The translations under genes and the position numbers were made by a program. A stretch of 64,000 nt of DNA from Candidatus Villigracilaceae bacterium. Its GTDB lineage: Bacteria; Chloroflexota; Anaerolineae; Anaerolineales; Villigracilaceae. The stretch spans positions 1 to 64,000 of the forward strand of contig JAPKMP010000006.1 in the NCBI GenBank assembly GCA_026645935.1, in the 5' to 3' direction. How positions within the stretch are numbered: the first letter of the stretch is position 1; each line of letters starts with the position of its first letter. This document shows positions 19,177-26,708 of this stretch, piece after piece. Below the pieces are notes generated by a model. That model searched no databases, was not told the origin of the DNA, and was given only the letters and a program-made list of their open reading frames with translations.

Positions 19177-19210
19177 TCAAGGCTTTCATTCGACGGAATG
19201 GGAGCCTTGA
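19177..19210 (+). terminator. Stem-loop after the small protein gene
   Basis: ATCAAGGCT pairs with AGCCTTGAT, and an inner CATTC pairs with GAATG. Only a short TTT follows, so termination is likely weak or the stem has another role. Confidence 0.55.
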
Positions 19211-19384
19211 TCGTTTACCCTGTGTCGCCGGCATCATCAATTTACGCAGGCGATCTCATCCGGCAGGATGATAAATTCCAGTCGAAATCTCAATCAGTTG
19301 CGGATGCGCTTTATGAGGTTTGCCAGTATTCTTGATTCGACGCAAAACGCCGCTAAACCAATTTTGCATGCCTTGAGGCGCAAT

Positions 19385-19756
19385 ATGGATGAAATTTCGA
19401 AATTAATGATCGTGGAAGACAGCCCGCGCGCCCGGTGGGCGTTGAAGGCTTTGATCTCGCAACAGGCGGGGATCATAGTAACCGCCGAGGCATCGAACGG
19501 GGAGGAGGCAATTCGGAACATCGAGAAGCAGGTCCCGGACATCGTGTTGATGGATGTCCAGATGCCGGTCATGAACGGATTGGAAGCGACGAGGATCATC
19601 AAGCAGAAATGGCCCCAGATCAAGGTCGTCGTCCTCACCATGTACCCGGATTATCAAACCGATATGGTACCCGCCGGGGTGGACGCCTTCCTGCTCAAAG
19701 GCTGTCCCGCAGAGGAGATCACCGGGTCCATCCATAGACTTCTCCGGGGGAATTGA
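19385..19756 (+). CDS. Stand-alone receiver-domain response regulator
   Basis: A 123-residue single receiver domain with no output domain. It has LMIVEDSPRARWALK, the phospho-acceptor in DIVLMDVQMPVMNG, the switch threonine in VVVLTMYPDYQT and the lysine in AFLLKGCPAEE. The ATG at 19385 places the first strand correctly; the frame is open back to 19268 but that part has no receiver-like sequence. Single-domain receivers act through protein contacts or phosphorelay. The nearest kinase is the double-GAF protein upstream, but each lies in a separate transcription unit. Confidence 0.82.
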   Translation: MDEISKLMIVEDSPRARWALKALISQQAGIIVTAEASNGEEAIRNIEKQVPDIVLMDVQMPVMNGLEATRIIKQKWPQIKVVVLTMYPDYQTDMVPAGVDAFLLKGCPAEEITGSIHRLLRGN

Positions 19757-19857
19757 AGCGGGCGCATGTAATCATGCAGACGGGGAAATCTCAACAAATT
19801 GCGTAGTTCATCTATTCAGGTTGATTAGGAAAAATACATCTCGCTGCGGATGTAATA

Positions 19858-19897
19858 GCGACCGTAATTCGCTACACTGAAAGCGAACGATGGTCGC
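19858..19897. promoter_or_regulatory. Nested inverted repeat, candidate TetR operator
   Basis: Outer arms GCGACC/GGTCGC and inner arms TTCGCT/AGCGAA share one centre, with an eight-base middle (acactgaa). It lies 36 bases before the TetR start codon, where autoregulatory operators are expected. It could instead fold as a leader hairpin. Confidence 0.55.
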
Positions 19898-19933
19898 TTT
19901 TCGACTATTCCAATCCGATTTATGGAGTACGCC

Positions 19934-20527
19934 ATGCCCAAAGGCATTCCCCTTACAGAAGAAGAACAGGCAAAACGCCGTCATGGGATCTTTCACCAGG
20001 TTGTCAACATCTTCCTGAAAAAAGGCTTTCAGGAAACCTCCATGCGCGAGATCGCGGAGGCGGCGGGGCTGGGCAAGTCCACGCTGTACGATTACTTCAA
20101 GACCAAGGAAGACATCCTGGTCTATTTCTTCGAAGATCAGTTGAGCGACATGACCGAAGAAGCGCAGAGGATCGCCATGCAAAATCTTCCGGCAGATAAA
20201 CGACTGCGCCAGGTGATGGAAACGTATATCGAAAACCTGCAGGCAAATAAAAGCCTGTTCTTGAAAATGTCCTTCGAATCACAAAGGCTGAAAGCGGAAA
20301 GCCAGAAACAGATCCAGGATAAGCGCCATGCCTACCAGGACATGGTCCGCGCGCTGATCGACGAGGGCATCCGTGAAGGTGTCTTTCGCAAAGTGAATTC
20401 GCTGCTTGCCGCCCGGATGCTGGTCAGCGGGATGGCACCTATTGTTTTCGGCTCTCGATTTACCGGCACGCCGCAGGAAATGCTGAAAGATACGCTGGAC
20501 ATTTTCTTCAGAGGCATCGAAGGTTGA
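19934..20527 (+). CDS. TetR/AcrR-family transcriptional regulator
   Basis: A 197-residue regulator. The N-terminal helix-turn-helix reads IFLKKGFQETSMREIAEAAG then GKSTLYDYFKTKEDILVYFF; the rest is a helical ligand-binding domain. The ATG at 19934 has GGAG seven bases upstream and is preferred to the in-frame ATG at 19922. It heads a long same-strand run of genes (CPBP proteases, hydrolases, MFS exporter), several of which could be its regulon. A nested palindrome upstream is the likely operator. Confidence 0.9.
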   Translation: MPKGIPLTEEEQAKRRHGIFHQVVNIFLKKGFQETSMREIAEAAGLGKSTLYDYFKTKEDILVYFFEDQLSDMTEEAQRIAMQNLPADKRLRQVMETYIENLQANKSLFLKMSFESQRLKAESQKQIQDKRHAYQDMVRALIDEGIREGVFRKVNSLLAARMLVSGMAPIVFGSRFTGTPQEMLKDTLDIFFRGIEG

Positions 20528-20554
20528 AAATAATAATGCAATAGGAGATATGGA

Positions 20555-21379
20555 ATGATCGCATCCCAGCCCAAATTTCCCTGGCTCTATCTATTCCTTG
20601 CTTATGGACTGGCATGGCTCTTCTGGATTCCCGCTGCGCTAACGAGGCAGAACTATCAACAATCACCGCTATTGCTCGCGCTGATGTTTTTGGGAACATT
20701 CGGACCTGGCATTGCCGGGATGGTTTTGACTTATCACGAACAAGGGACTGCGGGCTGGAAAGATTACTGGCAGCGGGTATTTGATTTTCGCAGGATCAGC
20801 CTGAAGTGGTACGTATTGATATTGCTGCTCTATCTGGTCCTGCAACTGATTGCGGTCGCGATCACAAAATGGCTGGGAGGCAACCCACCCGACTTTGCCT
20901 TTGTCAAAGAATACCTGTCCGCTCCGGTGGGTATCCTGGCGGTTGTGATTCTGTACCTGCTCCAGGCCGGGCTGGAGGAACTCGGCTGGCGCGGATACAT
21001 GCTCGACCGGCTTCAACAATTCTGGGAACCACTGCCGGCTTCACTGATCCTGGGTGTGGCGCACACGGTCTGGCATTTGCCCACGTTTTGGATCGTTGGG
21101 ACAAACCAGAGCACCTGGATCTCTGGCATCGAACCCCTGGCATTCATCGGATTTGTCGTGGCAGGTTCGATCTATTCCACGTGGTGCTACAACGATAACC
21201 AGCGCAGCATACTAGCAACCACTCTGCTCCATGCGGTCGGCAATCTGGCGGCCGCCATTTTTGCCATGACCGGATCCGGTAAGCACATTTTCACCATTCT
21301 GCTTTCTCTCAGCGCCGCGATCATTGCGATCAACTGGATGGTTGAATCAAGGAAACATAAGCAACCCGCCCCAATATAA
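20555..21379 (+). CDS. CPBP-family intramembrane metalloprotease
   Basis: A 274-residue membrane protein with the three CPBP (CAAX protease/Abi) motifs: EELGWRGYMLDRL, then VAHTVWHLPTFW, and a third near LLHAVGNLAA. These supply the glutamates and histidines of the metal site. About seven to eight helices. CPBP proteins cleave within the membrane or process prenylated or bacteriocin-related substrates; the bacterial substrates are mostly unknown. AGGAGAT precedes the ATG, 27 bases after the TetR stop. Confidence 0.88.
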   Translation: MIASQPKFPWLYLFLAYGLAWLFWIPAALTRQNYQQSPLLLALMFLGTFGPGIAGMVLTYHEQGTAGWKDYWQRVFDFRRISLKWYVLILLLYLVLQLIAVAITKWLGGNPPDFAFVKEYLSAPVGILAVVILYLLQAGLEELGWRGYMLDRLQQFWEPLPASLILGVAHTVWHLPTFWIVGTNQSTWISGIEPLAFIGFVVAGSIYSTWCYNDNQRSILATTLLHAVGNLAAAIFAMTGSGKHIFTILLSLSAAIIAINWMVESRKHKQPAPI

Positions 21380-21391
21380 AGGGAAAGAACC

Positions 21392-22288
21392 ATGACTACT
21401 CAAGCTGCATCCACAACAAATCTCGTCGGAAAAGAAACGCTTCCAACCACCTGGCTTCAGCGCATCGGACTATTCTTCCTGTTCCTGCTCTGCGAAGCGG
21501 CGATCTTCATCTTCGGCTCGTACTACTTTGAGGTTTTACCGACGAACAAGAACCTGACCTACAACCTGATTGTCTCTGCCGTGTTCCTGGCCGCCACGCT
21601 GTGGTTCAGATACGACCAACGCGTGAACAGTCATTGGCAAATCGCGTTCGCGTTTTTCATCGCTTCGGTCGCCTATCCATTCACTGCGCTCTTCGATGGG
21701 TGGCTCCGCGCGGTGCTTGGTTGGTTCGCTGTGACCTCAGATACATCGAAGGGAATAGCCATCGAGAAGATTTGCGAGATGCTGTTGAAGACGGTTCCGA
21801 TTCTCGCGCTGGTCAAACTCTCCGGCGCGGACCTGGGGTCGGTCTTCATCAAACGCGGAAATTTGAAACTCGGTTTGGGCGTTGGCGCGCTCGTATTCTT
21901 CTTCCTCGGCACAGCCACGTTCATGTTCGCCGTGGAACGCTTCACCAGCGTGGATGCGCTGGTCGCGGCGGTCGTCTGGGGCCTGGTCTTTTCCACCGTC
22001 AACGGTTTCATGGAAGAACTTTGGCTGCGCGGCATCTTCCTCAAACGCTTTGCGCCGCTGATCGGTATCAACGGCGCGGTCTGGGTCACATCCATCATCT
22101 TCGCCTCGATGCATAGCTTCGCTTTTTATTTCGATCCCTTCGCGCTGACTTTCTTTATGATTAATACCCTTGCGCTGGGACTGGGATGCGGCTACCTGAT
22201 GATGAAATCCGACAACATCTGGGGCGCGACCATCATCCACGCCGCATCGGATTTCTTCCTGTTCGTTGCGGTGCTGGCGAGCACATAG
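21392..22288 (+). CDS. CPBP-family intramembrane metalloprotease
   Basis: A 298-residue membrane protein, the second CPBP homologue in this run. Motif one is MEELWLRGIFLKRF, motif two is FASMHSFAFYFDP and motif three is IIHAASDFFLF. Motif two lacks the usual tryptophan-histidine pair found in the neighbour (HTVWHLP), so the two genes are not recent copies. It begins 12 bases after the previous gene and has AAAGGGAAAG upstream. About eight helices. Confidence 0.85.
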   Translation: MTTQAASTTNLVGKETLPTTWLQRIGLFFLFLLCEAAIFIFGSYYFEVLPTNKNLTYNLIVSAVFLAATLWFRYDQRVNSHWQIAFAFFIASVAYPFTALFDGWLRAVLGWFAVTSDTSKGIAIEKICEMLLKTVPILALVKLSGADLGSVFIKRGNLKLGLGVGALVFFFLGTATFMFAVERFTSVDALVAAVVWGLVFSTVNGFMEELWLRGIFLKRFAPLIGINGAVWVTSIIFASMHSFAFYFDPFALTFFMINTLALGLGCGYLMMKSDNIWGATIIHAASDFFLFVAVLAST

Positions 22289-22307
22289 TCTGAAAGAAGG
22301 TGCAACC

Positions 22308-22748
22308 ATGTTGGAAAGAACAAATCTTGTCGGAGCCGTCACAGCCATCGCGTTTTTCGTCTCTGCGATATTGGTATTTACCTTCAGGCTTCTGGGCAGG
22401 CCGCAATACGGTCACTGGATCGGTAATTTCGAATTTCTGCTCGCCATCCCGTTGATCTACCTGTTGGTGAAAGCCCCGCAACTGGAACGACCGATCCTGT
22501 ACTACATCCAAATCGGCTGCATGCTGGGATGGCTACTAGTGGAGGCTCTCCTTGATTACATCCTCAAAGTGGATTTCCGCCAGGTGCGCTGGATGGTGAT
22601 CGGCTATGTCGTTTTGTTCTTTGCAGGCGCAGGCGGTCTGCTGGGTGTGGCGACTAATGCAGGGCGAAGTTGGAGCATCGCTGCAATCGTTCTCTTCCTT
22701 GTCATGGCGATCTTGACCTTCGTGCAACGCGCTGTGACCGGCATGTAA
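22308..22748 (+). CDS. Small four-helix membrane protein of unknown function
   Basis: A 146-residue membrane protein with about four to five hydrophobic helices, the first AVTAIAFFVSAILVFTFRLL. AAGGTG precedes the ATG at 22308, preferred to the longer frame from 22266. It continues the same-strand run after the CPBP gene with a 19-base gap. No motif is recognised. Confidence 0.7.
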   Translation: MLERTNLVGAVTAIAFFVSAILVFTFRLLGRPQYGHWIGNFEFLLAIPLIYLLVKAPQLERPILYYIQIGCMLGWLLVEALLDYILKVDFRQVRWMVIGYVVLFFAGAGGLLGVATNAGRSWSIAAIVLFLVMAILTFVQRAVTGM

Positions 22749-22772
22749 TGGAGAGATAAAGGATGTCCAATC

Positions 22773-23531
22773 ATGATCGACCCAATTGATACCGCCAAAA
22801 CAATCACCTTGTTTCTGTTTGTAAACCTCCTGACAGGCTGTCAAAGTATTGCTCTAACAGCATCGAGTACTCAAATCGTCCCGGTTATATTCACTGCTTC
22901 ACCGACATCGGAGTCCAGTTTATTCCTGACCATGTACGCATTTCCAGCATCCATCGACCCGACAAAACGATACATATTTTATCTACACGGCAGGATCATC
23001 GAAGACCAGGGAATTCCGGCAGTCAGTCCAGAGTATGGCAGTTATGAATATGAAACGATTTTGGACAAACTTGCCAGCCACGGTTTCACAGTGATAAGCG
23101 AGCAACGCTCAAAGAATATGGATGGCATAAAATACGCCGAGCGGGTCGCGGAGCAAGTCACCAAATTGCTGAACTCAGGCGTGCCAGCCAAACATATTAC
23201 GGTCGTCGGCGCATCCAAGGGCGCGGCGATCACCATTGCAATCTCTAGTTTTCTTGCGAACAGCGAACTGAATTTCGTTTTGATGGGAACCTGCGATTCA
23301 GAAGCCATCCAGTTCTCAAAACACCAGAACCTTTATCTCTACGGAAACGTGCTGACCATTCGTGACTTTGTGGACAGTTTCAGCGGTTCGTGCGAAGAAC
23401 TGTTCGCCTTTTCCGAGGGAAAGTTGGCGCGCCATGAGGAAATCGTACTGCAAGTCGGAACGGGTCATGGCATTCTTTACAAGCCTTTGGATGAATGGAT
23501 CCTTCCCGCCGTTCAATGGGCAACACAGTAA
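22773..23531 (+). CDS. Lipoprotein alpha/beta-hydrolase-like protein
   Basis: A 252-residue exported protein with a lipobox-like LTGC near residue 23. The fold looks like an alpha/beta hydrolase: an early strand with RYIFYLHGRIIED (oxyanion HG), the nucleophile elbow VVGASKGAAITIA, and a late histidine in TGHGILYKP. The acid residue may be in LMGTCDSEA. The start is uncertain: a better-spaced ATG at 22763 opens another frame that stops after eight codons. Substrate unknown. It follows the membrane protein gene by 24 bases. Confidence 0.72.
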   Translation: MIDPIDTAKTITLFLFVNLLTGCQSIALTASSTQIVPVIFTASPTSESSLFLTMYAFPASIDPTKRYIFYLHGRIIEDQGIPAVSPEYGSYEYETILDKLASHGFTVISEQRSKNMDGIKYAERVAEQVTKLLNSGVPAKHITVVGASKGAAITIAISSFLANSELNFVLMGTCDSEAIQFSKHQNLYLYGNVLTIRDFVDSFSGSCEELFAFSEGKLARHEEIVLQVGTGHGILYKPLDEWILPAVQWATQ

Positions 23532-23565
23532 TCCCGTTCCTCCGCGCGAAAAGGAAAGGAATCAA

Positions 23566-24641
23566 ATGAACACAAAAACCTCTTGGAAACTCATCCTTCC
23601 GGCTGTACTTATACTCTCCTCTTGCGGGTTGCCTCCGCCAACTCCGCTGGCACCCACCTTGAGCGAAGTCGAAGTATCAACTCTCACACCGCAAGAAGCA
23701 GAAACAGCCACGCTTCAATCGTTGGAACAGGTGGATGATTACCCGCTCTACACGATGCACTATTACGGGACTTATCACGGACGGGTCACCTCCTACGAAC
23801 CTCCCGATCTTTCCCAGCCGTTAATTGCCTCTGCACAAAGAGGTTGCCGCGCCACCTGGGCTGTTCTCTCTTTGCCACGCTGGGAGACGAGGATAACCGC
23901 CTCCTGGGTCGCAACTTTGACTGGCACTTCAGCCCCGCCGTGCTTTTGTTCACTGACCCCGCGGATGGATACGCCTCCGTTTCAATGGTGGATATCGAGT
24001 ATCTCGGCTTTGAGGGCGACCTTTCCAGGAATTTGACTGACCTGCCACTGGAAGAACGTCGCGCGCTTTTGGATGCCCCGTCCCTGCCGTTCGATGGCAT
24101 GAATGAGAACGGATTGGCAATCGGCATGGCGGCTGTCCCTGAGGAGGAAATGCCGTACGATCCGCAGAAAAAGACGCTCGATGAACTGAAAGTCATCCGT
24201 GAAGTCCTCGACCATGCTGGCACAGTAGATGAGGCGATTGAGATTCTCGGTAACTACAACATTGACATGGGCAGTGTCCCCATTCATTACCTGATTGCCA
24301 GCGCATCCGGAGAATCCGCAGTGGTGGAATTTTATAAAGGTGAGCTGATCGTCTTTCGCAACAAAACCAACTGGCAGGTCACTACCAACTTTCTGCTCGC
24401 CTCCACAAATGGAAATCCACAAGGTCAATGCTGGCGCTACGATCTGATCGAGAAACGTCTCAACGAACTGAAGGGTCGAGTCTCCTCGAAGAATGCCTTT
24501 TATCTGCTCGAGGATGTGTCCCAGGATATTACGCAATGGTCAATCCTCTACAACCTGTCCGCCGGCAAACTGGAGGTTGTCATGGGACGTAACTATTCCG
24601 AAATACCTTTCACGTTTTACCTGGAACGAATGACTCGATAG
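23566..24641 (+). pseudogene. Choloylglycine hydrolase-like (Cys N-terminal nucleophile) lipoprotein, frameshifted
   Basis: The first frame (23566 to about 23860) encodes a lipoprotein start (LPAVLILSSCG) and a Thr/Pro-rich linker, then loses the family. A second frame from about 23862 to 24641 carries the rest: the nucleophile cysteine at 23862-23864 (CSLFATLGDEDNRLLGRNFDW), then FDGMNENGLAIGM, characteristic of the penicillin V acylase/choloylglycine hydrolase fold. Adding one base near 23860 (TGG GCN TGT, Trp-Ala-Cys) would join the frames into a protein of about 358 residues. Either a real single-base loss or a sequencing error. Intact members hydrolyse amide bonds of bile salts, acyl amino acids or similar substrates. 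SD sequence AAGGAAAGGA precedes the ATG. Confidence 0.82.
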
Positions 24642-24659
24642 GAAATGGAAGGAGCGATA

Positions 24660-25085
24660 ATGGACCACGTTGTATATCTCGATGCGCAGGCAAAGGAACT
24701 TGAAAACCTGCTCTCTGGAAGCAAGACCATGATCATTCGCGGTGCAACCGGACGCAAACTTCCGCATGGACGCGTGAACGTGGGAGACATGCTGTACTTC
24801 ATCAACAACAATGCCGAAGGAACGGTGCGCGCCAAAGCGAAGGTGAAGAGCGCCTTTCACTCCGAGAAAATGACCGCAGAGGAGTCCCAGGCGCTGGTGA
24901 AAAAGAATCAGCCCAAACTGAGTCTGACCGAAAAACAGATCAAGCGTTGGGCGGGCAAGCGTTACATCGTCCTGATCGAAGTTGCCGATGTAAAAGAAAT
25001 CCCTCCCTTTGCCATTGATAAAAGCAGGTTCGGCAACATGGATGATTGGCTGCTCGTGGAAAAGATCGAAGCGGTTCTCAAATAA
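24660..25085 (+). CDS. ASCH/PUA-like domain protein
   Basis: A 141-residue protein resembling ASCH domains (PUA-like RNA-binding fold): LSGSKTMIIRGATGRKLP followed by GRVNVGDMLYFINNN and a strand pair around EGTVRAKAKVKSAF. The C-terminal half has RWAGKRYIVLIEVADV. AAGGAG seven bases before the ATG at 24660 sets the start. ASCH proteins are linked to RNA binding or, in small forms, nucleoside hydrolysis. Function here is unknown. Confidence 0.62.
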   Translation: MDHVVYLDAQAKELENLLSGSKTMIIRGATGRKLPHGRVNVGDMLYFINNNAEGTVRAKAKVKSAFHSEKMTAEESQALVKKNQPKLSLTEKQIKRWAGKRYIVLIEVADVKEIPPFAIDKSRFGNMDDWLLVEKIEAVLK

Positions 25086-25113
25086 TCTCGATGATTACCA
25101 GTAGAAGAGTCTC

Positions 25114-25485
25114 ATGACAAGAAAAACCATCATCACTTTCATTGCCCTGACCGTTGGCGCGCTCCACTTCATCACGGGCAAAGAGTATCAGGGACCGTTC
25201 CCTGACTTTGTGAACGGATACCTGATCGACATCCTTCTGCCGATGACGTTATTTCTGTTGATGGGTCTCTTCCAAAACCGAGTCATCCGTTCGGCGCTCT
25301 TCCGCGCTTGCGCAGTTTTTGGTTTCGGTTGCTTCGTGGAGGCATCACAATATTTCGGACATCCAGTTTTTGGCAGCACCTACGATCCGCTCGATATCCT
25401 GGCTTACGCAGGCGGAGTAGCGCTTGGAGCCTTGTTCGATCTTGTTCTCTTCCCGCGTCTTTTTTCACGCTGGCTTCAGACGTAA
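25114..25485 (+). CDS. Small membrane protein, VanZ/DUF2809-like
   Basis: A 123-residue membrane protein with about four helices. The segment FVEASQYFGHPVFGSTYDP followed by LDILAYAGGVALGALFD is typical of VanZ/DUF2809-type proteins, with a polar E-x-x-Q in a helix and a conserved D-x-x-D loop. Function of the group is poorly known. It lies 12 bases before the MFS gene. Confidence 0.65.
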   Translation: MTRKTIITFIALTVGALHFITGKEYQGPFPDFVNGYLIDILLPMTLFLLMGLFQNRVIRSALFRACAVFGFGCFVEASQYFGHPVFGSTYDPLDILAYAGGVALGALFDLVLFPRLFSRWLQT

Positions 25486-25496
25486 AGGATGGTTGT

Positions 25497-26708
25497 ATGA
25501 AAACGACCAACCGCCGCAATCTTTTCATCCTGGTCTTTGCCCTGCTTGTGGTCATGCTGGGATTCGGCATGGTCATCCCCGTCTTCCCGTTCCTCATTGA
25601 CAAACTCGGCGCCAGCGGCAGCACATTGGGCATCCTCGTCGCCACCGCCGCTCTCACTGAATTCCTCTTCGGTCCCATCTGGGGCAGCCTCTCCGACCGC
25701 GTCGGGCGCAAACCCATCTTGATGATCGGCGTGTTCGGGTTTGCGCTGGCCATGTTCCTCTTCGGCATCGCGAACCAGGTCTGGATGTTGATCGTCTTCC
25801 GCGCTCTCTCCGGCATTCTCTCCTCCGCCACCATCTCGACCACCATGGCATACATCGGCGACAGCACCTCCGAAAAATCGCGCGGCGGCGGGATGGGCAT
25901 CCTCGGCGCGGTCGGCGGAGCGGGAGCGGTGATTGGTCCAGGCATTGGCGGATTATTGGCTGGCGGTTCCCTCTCGACCCCGTTCTTTGTCTCCGCATTA
26001 CTGGCGTTACTCTCCCTTTTGCTGGTCGCCCTGCTCCTGCCCGAATCCTTGTCCGCGAAAGCCCGCGCCGCGCCGGGGCAAAAGATCAAACTCGTCCGTT
26101 TCGACGAACTCTGGCGTGCGTTGACGGGTCCCATCGGCCTGCTGCTCCTCATCGCGTTCCTCGCCACCTTCGGCACCAGTCACTTTGAATCGATCTTTGG
26201 CTTGTACATGCTCAAAAAACTGGACTACGGTCCTGAACAGGTCGGCGGCATCCTCACATTGGTCGGTGCCATCGCCCTGATCGGGCGCGGATTGCTGACC
26301 GGTTACGTCACCGAGCACTGGGGCGAACCGACCGTCATCAAAGCCTCGCTCATCGTCGGCGCGGTGGGATTCATCCTCCTGCTACTGGCGAACAGCTACG
26401 CAACGGTCTTACTGACCACCGGCATCTTCACCTGTTCGATCACCTTCCTGCGGCCGTCCATTCACTCGCTCACTTCGAAGCGCACCACCGCCGGGCAAGG
26501 CGCATCCATGGGACTGAGCAATTCATTTGTCAGTCTGGGACGCGTGGCGGGACCCATCGTCGCAGGTCTCCTCTTCGATCTCAATTCCAACTTCCCTTAT
26601 CTCGCAGGCGCGTTGATTCTATGCGCGGTCTTCTTCATGAGCCTGATCTGGATCAAGGCAGAACAACCATTTTCTGCCCAGCCCGGAACTATAAAGGAGA
26701 AACCATGA
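25497..26708 (+). CDS. MFS drug-efflux-type transporter
   Basis: A 403-residue major facilitator with 12 predicted helices. The family loop between helices 2 and 3 is GSLSDRVGRKPILMIG, and motif C-like glycine-rich sequence follows in helix 5 (GAVGGAGAVIGPGIGGLLAG). The pattern is that of tetracycline/multidrug H+ antiporters. The ATG at 25497 is used because the longer frame from 25308 overlaps the upstream gene. Its stop codon overlaps the start of the rifampin-phosphotransferase-like gene (ATGA), so the two are translationally coupled: export and phosphorylation of the same toxic compound is a reasonable guess. Confidence 0.88.
   Translation: MKTTNRRNLFILVFALLVVMLGFGMVIPVFPFLIDKLGASGSTLGILVATAALTEFLFGPIWGSLSDRVGRKPILMIGVFGFALAMFLFGIANQVWMLIVFRALSGILSSATISTTMAYIGDSTSEKSRGGGMGILGAVGGAGAVIGPGIGGLLAGGSLSTPFFVSALLALLSLLLVALLLPESLSAKARAAPGQKIKLVRFDELWRALTGPIGLLLLIAFLATFGTSHFESIFGLYMLKKLDYGPEQVGGILTLVGAIALIGRGLLTGYVTEHWGEPTVIKASLIVGAVGFILLLLANSYATVLLTTGIFTCSITFLRPSIHSLTSKRTTAGQGASMGLSNSFVSLGRVAGPIVAGLLFDLNSNFPYLAGALILCAVFFMSLIWIKAEQPFSAQPGTIKEKP

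Noticed and set aside
25283-26176. A 297-codon reverse frame opposite the MFS gene
   Set aside because: Repetitive Pro/Ala/Arg composition with no domain; shadow of the MFS reading frame.
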